Below, piece after piece: positions 58,590 to 64,000 of a DNA stretch of 64,000 nucleotides. Where the stretch lies: NCBI GenBank assembly GCA_016720565.1, contig JADKKJ010000011.1, positions 558,001 through 622,000 of the forward strand. Reading direction: 5' to 3'. A program made the position numbers and the translations under genes. Below the pieces are notes generated by a model. The model saw nothing but the letters and a program-made list of their open reading frames with translations, was not told the origin of the DNA and did not search any database. The DNA is from Chitinophagaceae bacterium. GTDB lineage: Bacteria; Bacteroidota; Bacteroidia; Chitinophagales; Chitinophagaceae. Numbering within the stretch: position 1 is the stretch's first letter; each line of letters starts with the position of its first letter.

Positions 58590-58680
58590 AATCAGGTAGC
58601 AGTGCCGGGTTAATGCCGGGTCAGACAGGGGTTAGTCCCAGGTTACTGGCGTAGGAGGGGTATAGGAAGGGTATACAGAT
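58590..58680. repeat. GCCGGGTCAG-type dispersed repeat, second copy
   Basis: Contains GTTAATGCCGGGTCAG, GGGGTTAGTC and a GGAGGGGTATAGG end; homologous to about 15685-15760, in the same orientation. Confidence 0.65.
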
Positions 58681-58686
58681 AGGATC

Positions 58687-58818
58687 TTGAGTTATACTTT
58701 TTATCACCCACTGGACCATATCAAGACGTATCCGGAGGTATTTAAGTCACAACTGATTCCTTATACAAAAGATCCGCAACAGAAATTTGATACAAGCGAG
58801 CAATTGCGATTCATTTAA
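58687..58818 (+). other. Possible gene fragment, 43 residues
   Basis: After a TTG, the frame reads SYTFYHPLDHIKTYPEVFKS and ends QKFDTSEQLRFI before TAA. It is protein-like in composition but has no recognisable start, and could be the remnant of a longer gene inside this repeat-rich gap. Confidence 0.2.
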
Positions 58819-58879
58819 AGTTCATAGCAGGTAGTCTACTAACAAAATTGTCTTTCAAAAATAATTCGGGTCTCATTCA

Positions 58880-59062
58880 AACATAAGTTTCCTCACTTCG
58901 TTCGGAATGACAAAATTGAGGGGGGTAAAAAAGTTGCCTCACTAAAGTTAGAAGCGGTGGTTGGGTACTCCTTTATTTGTATCTCGAGCATCGCGAGAGA
59001 TCTGGCTGTTTTCCCTCTCTCCCCTCACCTATGCTTGTCATTCCGAACGAAGTGAGGAACCT
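58880..59062. repeat. Inverted TCATTCCGAACGAAGTGAGGAA elements
   Basis: The word TTCCTCACTTCGTTCGGAAT near 58889 and its complement near 59037 face each other across about 130 bp. The same element recurs (diverged) near 15490, 60020, 60170 and 60320. It is a widespread short dispersed repeat; its function is unknown. Confidence 0.7.
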
Positions 59063-59069
59063 TGCATCT

Positions 59070-59378
59070 ACAACACAGAGATACAGAGAGACAGAGGAAC
59101 ACAGAAATAATTGCCTCTGTGCAACTCAGTGACTCAGTGCCTCTGTGTTGACCAGCACTTTCCATTGTTTGCACAACACAGAGATACGGAGAGACAGAGG
59201 AACACAGAAATAATTGCCTCTATGCAACTCAGTGCCTCAGTGCCTCTGTGTTGACCAGCACTTTCCATTGTTTTTACAACACAGAGATACAGAGAGACAG
59301 CGGAACACAGAATTAATTGCCACTGTGCAACTCAGTACCTCAGCGCCTCTGTGTTGAACAGCGCTTTCCATTGTTTGC
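59070..59378. repeat. Three tandem 103-bp units with inverted ends
   Basis: Units begin at 59070, 59173 and 59276, each starting ACAACACAGAGATAC and ending CTCTGTGTTG plus a tail CCATTGTTT. Within each unit the ends CAACACAGAG and CTCTGTGTTG are perfectly complementary, so each could fold into a long hairpin. Units differ by several substitutions, so they are not freshly copied. Partial copies lie at 60377-60510. Confidence 0.85.
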
Positions 59379-59402
59379 CCACTATTTAAATATGGCCCTT
59401 TA

Positions 59403-59564
59403 TTAGTCTAAAAAAATATTGGGGTCTTTGTTATCATTGATCTCCAAAATCCGTATCGCCTCCTCCTCCGTATGACCAAGTATTGCCATTAAATAAAACA
59501 ACTCCTCCTCTCTGGTCGGGGGTTCATTCTTATCAAGTTTTTGAATGATATCTTCCTTATTCAT
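59403..59564 (-). CDS. Small acidic protein, 53 residues
   Basis: From ATG 59564: NKEDIIQKLDKNEPPTREEE then LFYLMAILGHTEEEAIRILE. It is helical, soluble and acidic with no Cys. It follows the 59592-59771 gene by 27 bp on the same strand, suggesting a two-gene unit. Unknown function. Confidence 0.5.
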   Translation of the reverse strand: MNKEDIIQKLDKNEPPTREEELFYLMAILGHTEEEAIRILEINDNKDPNIFLD

Positions 59565-59591
59565 TAGTACATAAATATAGGCAGCGAAAAG

Positions 59592-59771
59592 TCAACTCTC
59601 CATTCTTCTTTGTAAAGCCTTCTGCGATTTGATGGCTTTATCTCTTTCTTCAGGGCTGAATTTTTTCAATCGCCTTTCTGCCCTCTTTTTGGCCCAGGCG
59701 AAGAACTCGGGCTCTTTTCCCTCCTTAGGAGATCCATCCGGGTGAGCAAAGGGGTTAATTTCAGCTTTCAT
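59592..59771 (-). CDS. Small basic protein, 59 residues
   Basis: From ATG 59771: KAEINPFAHPDGSPKEGKEP then a charged helix AKKRAERRLKKFSPEERDKA. Basic partner of the acidic protein encoded 27 bp downstream. Unknown function; the acidic/basic pairing suggests interaction but is not proof. Confidence 0.5.
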   Translation of the reverse strand: MKAEINPFAHPDGSPKEGKEPEFFAWAKKRAERRLKKFSPEERDKAIKSQKALQRRMES

Positions 59772-59779
59772 AACCATTA

Positions 59780-60376
59780 AGAATCTTGGTCGATCCGGTT
59801 TTCTAAAATTTTATAATTCAATGGGCCTAAAATAAACCATCCTCTGACTTGACATGGTGAATACCTTCCCAAAATTCTACTATTTTTCTTCATTCGCCAT
59901 TAACTAAAATAATTTACTTTAGGTTCATCAGGTTGTTGACTAACCTGGACTTGCCATTATTTGGATTTTTCTTGGGCACAGCAATAAATCAATGTATTCA
60001 CCCCTCCTCACTTTTAAATAACTTGTCATTCCGAACAAATTGCCTAGGAACTTCTTACTCTTTTGGTGAAATGCATGCAGTTGGGAAACATGATTACATC
60101 AGGAATATAAAATTGATGAAGTGGGTTAAAGAAATGGAAAAGTACAAAAAGAGGTTGAAAGGCCAGAAGGTTCCTAACTTGTTCGGAATGGCACGGTGTT
60201 GTGGGGGTAAAAAAGTTGCCTCACTAAAGTTCGAAAAAAGGGGTTTGGTGCTCCATTGATTTAGATCTGGAGCATCGCCAGAGATCTAGCGATTTTTCCT
60301 ATCTCCCTCACCTATGCTTGTCATTCCGAACCAATTGAGAAGCCCTGCTTCAATTAAAAAGATACGAGTATGATCA
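59780..60376. other. Repeat-rich gap, no supported gene
   Basis: Contains TCATTCCGAAC-type repeats near 60020, 60170 and 60320. One plus-strand frame (59933-60259) is open across repeats and reads like a fragment (NIKLMKWVKEMEKYKKRLKG), so I do not call it a gene. Confidence 0.4.
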
Positions 60377-60512
60377 GAGGAACACAGAAATAATTGCCTC
60401 TGTGCAACTCAGTACCTCAGCGCCTCTGTGTTGAACAGCGCCTTCCATTGCATTTACAACACAGAGATACAGAAGAGACAGATGAACACAGAAATAATTG
60501 CCTCTGTGCAAA
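60377..60512. repeat. Partial copies of the 103-bp repeat
   Basis: Begins inside a unit (GAGGAACACAGAAATAATTG), runs through CTCTGTGTTG and restarts ACAACACAGAGATACAGA before ending. About 1.3 units, separated from the tandem block by 1 kb. Confidence 0.75.
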
Positions 60513-60543
60513 AAACTAATAGCTAGCACCTGGTGCCAGGCAT

Positions 60544-62532
60544 CTAGCGCCCAGCCAGATCCAGCGGCTTCCGCGGCCACTGATTCAACCAGGCCGTGGT
60601 CTTCTTCCTCAAATACCGCCATATCAAATACTCCATATTCTTATAAAATAATTCCTGCTCGGCTGGTTTTAAATTGAGGTCATTCAGTTTTATATATAAT
60701 GGCTGGAACAGACTTCGTTCATAATCCGGCTGCGCAAGCATTGGCGTATTGAACCCGATCACTAAGCCGGCCTTCTCCGTTTTTGTTTCGGGCTGATAAC
60801 TCATGAACAGCATCATATCAGCCCCGGCCGAATCTTTTAGGATCTCGATATTCTGGTCCTTTTCTACTATTTTTTTGAGGCCCTCTGCCAGGTAAGAAGG
60901 AAAAGGCAGAAAGACCATAAAATCATTGTTAACCACATATTGATAGGGAGAACTACTCCTGATCTTTTCAGTATTCAAATAAAATCGCAGGTCCTTTACG
61001 AATACCTGTTCGTCGTTTAAAGGACCTTTAATGTTGGCTTCCTTTGAAAGAGGTATGATCTTCTTCTTCATGAACTGATCATAGGCCGTCCTGCTTATTG
61101 GTATGGAAGGAATAAAAACTTTTAATCGGGGCCGGGTCGCCACTATGGCGTCGGTCATTTCTAATTTATCTCCCTTAACAATAAGGCCATTTATTTTTTT
61201 TGCCATCGCTGAATCGCCCGTTACACTGATGACTTCCACAATGGATCTTGCCTGCCTTCCTTTTACCTGGAATCGATTTCCCGGATATACCCCTGCATGT
61301 CGCCCCTTACTTAAAATAAACAGCCCATTATTTATTCCTATGCAACTGAGCTCCAGGGTTGGCTTTTCGTTTCCATCTGTTATACCCACCAGGTTTTTAT
61401 TCTCGCGACTTCCCTCGTAATAAAAGGTGGGCTCCTGCCTGTATTGCTGTTTGTCCATTATGGCAGTGATCCCTTTTAATACCTCAGCTAATGGAGTGGT
61501 TGCCGGATGTTCGTTATAATAATAGACCAGGGCCATGGTGAAAGCGCCATGTCTTGACCCTGCCAGGTCAACGATCTCTAATCCTTTTTCATAGGCTGAA
61601 GTGGCCGCCATAGAAACAAAGCCTCCGCCTTTTCTGTCAACCGGCCTGGCCTGCAAAGACAGCACCGTATCTTTTACGGTCTTACTAATATCAAATGCTT
61701 TTTCATCGGTGTTGGCTCCCAATCCGAATGAATCCACCAGCTGATCGGGTTTGATATAGAAATCTTCTGCCGAAAATTCTATGCTCACCCCTTTTTCATC
61801 TACATATCGTGAGGGTGAATGAAGTTCCCAATCGGCGCAATCGATCACCCCATCGCCATCGGTATCTAACAGATCAGTGGAGTCACCTTTACAAGGCTGC
61901 GGTTCCTTCTTCTCCGGGAAATAAGGAAGATCGTTGATGTCAAAATCCTTTTTGCGGGCCATGGTACTGCTTTCCATAGGGAAGAGATCGAAACGGGCCA
62001 GCATCATCAGGTTGGCGCTATAACAGCAATCCAGGATGGTGGTGGTGATCACTTTTTTATCCAGAAATTTATTGAAGATCCCTTTGAGGGTCTCATCTCT
62101 TACCAGGCAGTTCCAGTTGGGCGAATAGAGATCGCTCATCACAATGGCCTGGCTCATGCCTTTTTTTATTTTATCAGAGCGGTTATGATCATTGCTCATC
62201 CAAACTCCATGTCCGGAATAATAAAAAACAAATGCATCCCCGGGCTTTACCTTATCCAGTATCAAACGGATCTTCTCCAGCAGGTTTCTCTTGGTAGCCT
62301 CCCCATTGAAAAGGGTGGTTATATCAGCAGCATCATACCCAAAGCGGTTGATCAATAATTCTTTTATGCTTAAGGCATCATTCACACAACCCTTCAGGCT
62401 TTTTTCATACAATTTACCGGGGGCATCATAATAATCATTGATGCCTATCACCAGGGCATATTTTTTTTGTGCCTGTAATGACTGGCTAAACAGGAGTATC
62501 GCTATCAACCAGTATGTAAGACTTCGCGGCAT
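60544..62532 (-). CDS. Caspase-family (C14) peptidase with signal peptide, 662 residues
   Basis: The signal peptide (PRSLTYWLIAILLFSQSLQA) places the protein outside the cytoplasm. The p20-like domain follows: KKYALVIGINDYYDAPGK, catalytic His in FVFYYSGHGVW and catalytic Cys in TTTILDCCYSANLMM. A calcium-binding-like loop (DLLDTDGDGVIDCADW) is inserted near residue 215. An EKGLEIVDLAGSRHGAFTMA segment (substrate pocket side) follows, then C-terminal beta domains. It may process secreted proteins. It lies 7 bp after a paralog on the same strand. Confidence 0.88.
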   Translation of the reverse strand: MPRSLTYWLIAILLFSQSLQAQKKYALVIGINDYYDAPGKLYEKSLKGCVNDALSIKELLINRFGYDAADITTLFNGEATKRNLLEKIRLILDKVKPGDAFVFYYSGHGVWMSNDHNRSDKIKKGMSQAIVMSDLYSPNWNCLVRDETLKGIFNKFLDKKVITTTILDCCYSANLMMLARFDLFPMESSTMARKKDFDINDLPYFPEKKEPQPCKGDSTDLLDTDGDGVIDCADWELHSPSRYVDEKGVSIEFSAEDFYIKPDQLVDSFGLGANTDEKAFDISKTVKDTVLSLQARPVDRKGGGFVSMAATSAYEKGLEIVDLAGSRHGAFTMALVYYYNEHPATTPLAEVLKGITAIMDKQQYRQEPTFYYEGSRENKNLVGITDGNEKPTLELSCIGINNGLFILSKGRHAGVYPGNRFQVKGRQARSIVEVISVTGDSAMAKKINGLIVKGDKLEMTDAIVATRPRLKVFIPSIPISRTAYDQFMKKKIIPLSKEANIKGPLNDEQVFVKDLRFYLNTEKIRSSSPYQYVVNNDFMVFLPFPSYLAEGLKKIVEKDQNIEILKDSAGADMMLFMSYQPETKTEKAGLVIGFNTPMLAQPDYERSLFQPLYIKLNDLNLKPAEQELFYKNMEYLIWRYLRKKTTAWLNQWPRKPLDLAGR

Positions 62533-62539
62533 GTTATTT

Positions 62540-64000
62540 TTATCTTCTTGGCCAGGTATTCAACCAGGCGGTAGTTTTTTTACGGAGATATTGCCCGACA
62601 AGACCCGCAATATTTTTGGTGAATTCATCCAGGGTAGCTTTTGTAAGCGTACGCCCAGATACTCCACTGGACATTGGTTGAAAATAGGTATACTGCTGAT
62701 CGCTGATCAGGATACTGGGAGTATTGAAGGACATTATAAACCCCTCCTTATCGGAATAGGTCATGATCGGGACCATGTCCGCACTGCCAGGTTCATTTAC
62801 TATCTGCACATTTTGATCTTTCATTAAAACCGATCGAAATGAACTGGCCATTACAGCAGGTATAGGTAATAGATAAGTGAAATTATCGGAAGGGCCCGCA
62901 GGCAATGTTTTAGTATAGGTTTTAGGATCCCTGAAAACGGTCATAGGGCCAACAAACCCTGTTGCATTGGAATGCTCCATATAATATTTATTCTTTGACA
63001 TGGGAGCCACCACCGTTTTGATCAGCTTGTCGAATTCCACCGGGGTCATATTGGCCGAGGGGATATAGATCTTTAGTTTGGGAGAAGTAATGCTGAAGAG
63101 GTCTGTTTGTTCAAAAACAGCACCTGGTTTAATGCTTGATACGGGAACAATGGCCCATGCCGTATCAGCAGTTACTCCAATGATCTTCCTGTAATTTTTG
63201 TTCCTTTTACAGCCAGACTGAACGTATTGCCCACTCTAACCCCATCCAGTGTTCCTTTATCCAGGGCGATCTTCCCCGCTGTTATTTTTATGCAGCTTGC
63301 TTTCAATCTTACAGCACCCTCCGCAGGTTTTAACCCTACCAGGTTCAATACTATTCTATCGCCCTCAAACCGGTAAGTGGGGTCCTGCCAGTATTGCTGT
63401 TGCGACATGCGGCTCCTCAATTTATCCATCAATAGGCCAGCCGGAAGGTCTTTGGCCTCTGTTGCCAATACATCTATCAGCGCAGCGGTAAAAGCGCCAT
63501 GTCTTTCCCCTGCCACATCCACGATCTCCAGCCCCTTATTGTATTCATTCGTGGCCGAAATGCCCAGGAACTTTGATCCTTTAATATCATTGGGCCGGGG
63601 AACCGTGCTGCGCGCATTGATCGAGATCGTTTTACTGATATCAAATGCTTTTTCACCGGTAAGATCAAACGTATCAAAGGCAGGATCGGGCGTATTATAT
63701 AGATCTATTCCGCTCACTTGTGGCAGATCCTCTTCCATAAAATCCTTTTCTATGCCCTCGCCTTCATCCCCTCTGAACAGGTTAAAATAATCCATAGCCG
63801 CCATATTCTCACTATAACAGCAATCAAAGATCGCCGTGGTGATCACCTGCCGGTCGATGAATTTATTCAGCACCTCTTTGACCTGCTCATCCCTGAAAAG
63901 AAAACTACTTCCCTCAGCATACAGGTCACTAAGCACCATGGCCTGGCTCTGTCCATGTTTAATGGTATCGCCATTATTTGCGGCATTTCTCATCCATACG
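62540..64000 (-). CDS. Second caspase-family (C14) peptidase, partial at 5' end, one frameshift
   Basis: This is a paralog of the downstream gene, same strand. At the right edge it starts inside the p20 domain just past the catalytic His region (VWMRNAANNGDTI). The Cys motif is TTAIFDCCYSENMAA and the pocket segment KGLEIVDVAGERHGAFTAAL. A one-base shift near 63190 separates the C-terminal half (TAWAIVPVSSIKPGAVFEQT onward). It lacks the DGDGVID insert of its neighbour. Two C14 peptidases in tandem imply related substrates. Confidence 0.82.

Noticed and set aside
59070..59378. CRISPR array
   Set aside because: The three 103-bp units are repeats throughout, with no unique spacers, and no cas genes are near.
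59933..60259. Plus-strand open frame of 108 codons
   Set aside because: It runs across TCATTCCGAAC repeats and its only protein-like part is a short Lys-rich helix, so it is probably a fragment or chance.

Overview
The window looks like chromosomal DNA of a Bacteroidota bacterium, probably a Chitinophagaceae-like one. The reasons are a complete alternative complex III operon (actA-F) followed by aa3-type cytochrome oxidase genes, a Bacteroidota-type promoter (TTG / TAnnTTTG) upstream of it, lipoprotein and DUF families typical of the phylum, and abundant short intergenic repeats. The family-level placement is inference.

Layout. (1) 1-10.7 kb, minus strand: respiratory operon actA-actB-actC-actD-actE-actF-ctaC-ctaD, which carries electrons from quinol through the multiheme subunits to a cytochrome oxidase; ctaD runs off the left edge. 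(2) 10.9-25.2 kb: ordinary housekeeping and accessory genes (DUF6787 protein, broken purN, TMEM175-like channel, serine hydrolase, LRR protein, agmatine-deiminase-like protein, HD hydrolase, WYL regulator, RmuC, a DUF2779 nuclease-like protein, an archaemetzincin-like protease) ending at a tRNA-Phe. (3) 25.3-55 kb: a dense defence or accessory island. It holds a minus-strand operon at 25.8-32.9 kb (nuclease remnant, PLD protein, J-domain coiled-coil protein, vWA, PP2C phosphatase, protein kinase, 4-TM protein, DUF4407 protein), an IS3-family element that cut the first gene, a GIY-YIG-like gene, a giant DUF4011-SF1 helicase-Vsr-like nuclease-DUF3320 protein, a probable toxin-antitoxin-SecB-like chaperone operon, a type I restriction-modification locus with an HNH gene inside it, an Nmad3 gene with two partners, a PLD-zinc-ribbon protein, and a DUF262/DUF1524 (GmrSD-like) gene with small followers. 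(4) 55.1-58.6 kb: small membrane proteins, DUF5675 and two divergent paralogous proteins of a Bacteroidota family. (5) 58.6-60.5 kb: repeat-rich DNA including three tandem 103-bp units. (6) 60.5-64 kb: two tandem caspase-family (C14) proteins, the second leaving the right edge.

The most interesting system is the 25.8-32.9 kb operon. It joins a TerY-P-like signalling triad (vWA + PP2C + kinase) to a PLD-fold protein, a J-domain protein and two membrane proteins. Its promoter-proximal nuclease gene seems to have been truncated by the IS3 element.

Important caveat: many genes are split by single-base shifts, often repairable by adding one base to a homopolymer, while protein-level similarity continues across the break. 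The shifts occur in unrelated gene families and cluster in some stretches (10.6-11.9, 18-19.5, 26-32.9, 40.9-48 kb), whereas 1-10.5 kb and 20-25 kb are clean. I read most of them as uncorrected sequencing indels rather than true pseudogenes, and give the intended gene extents.
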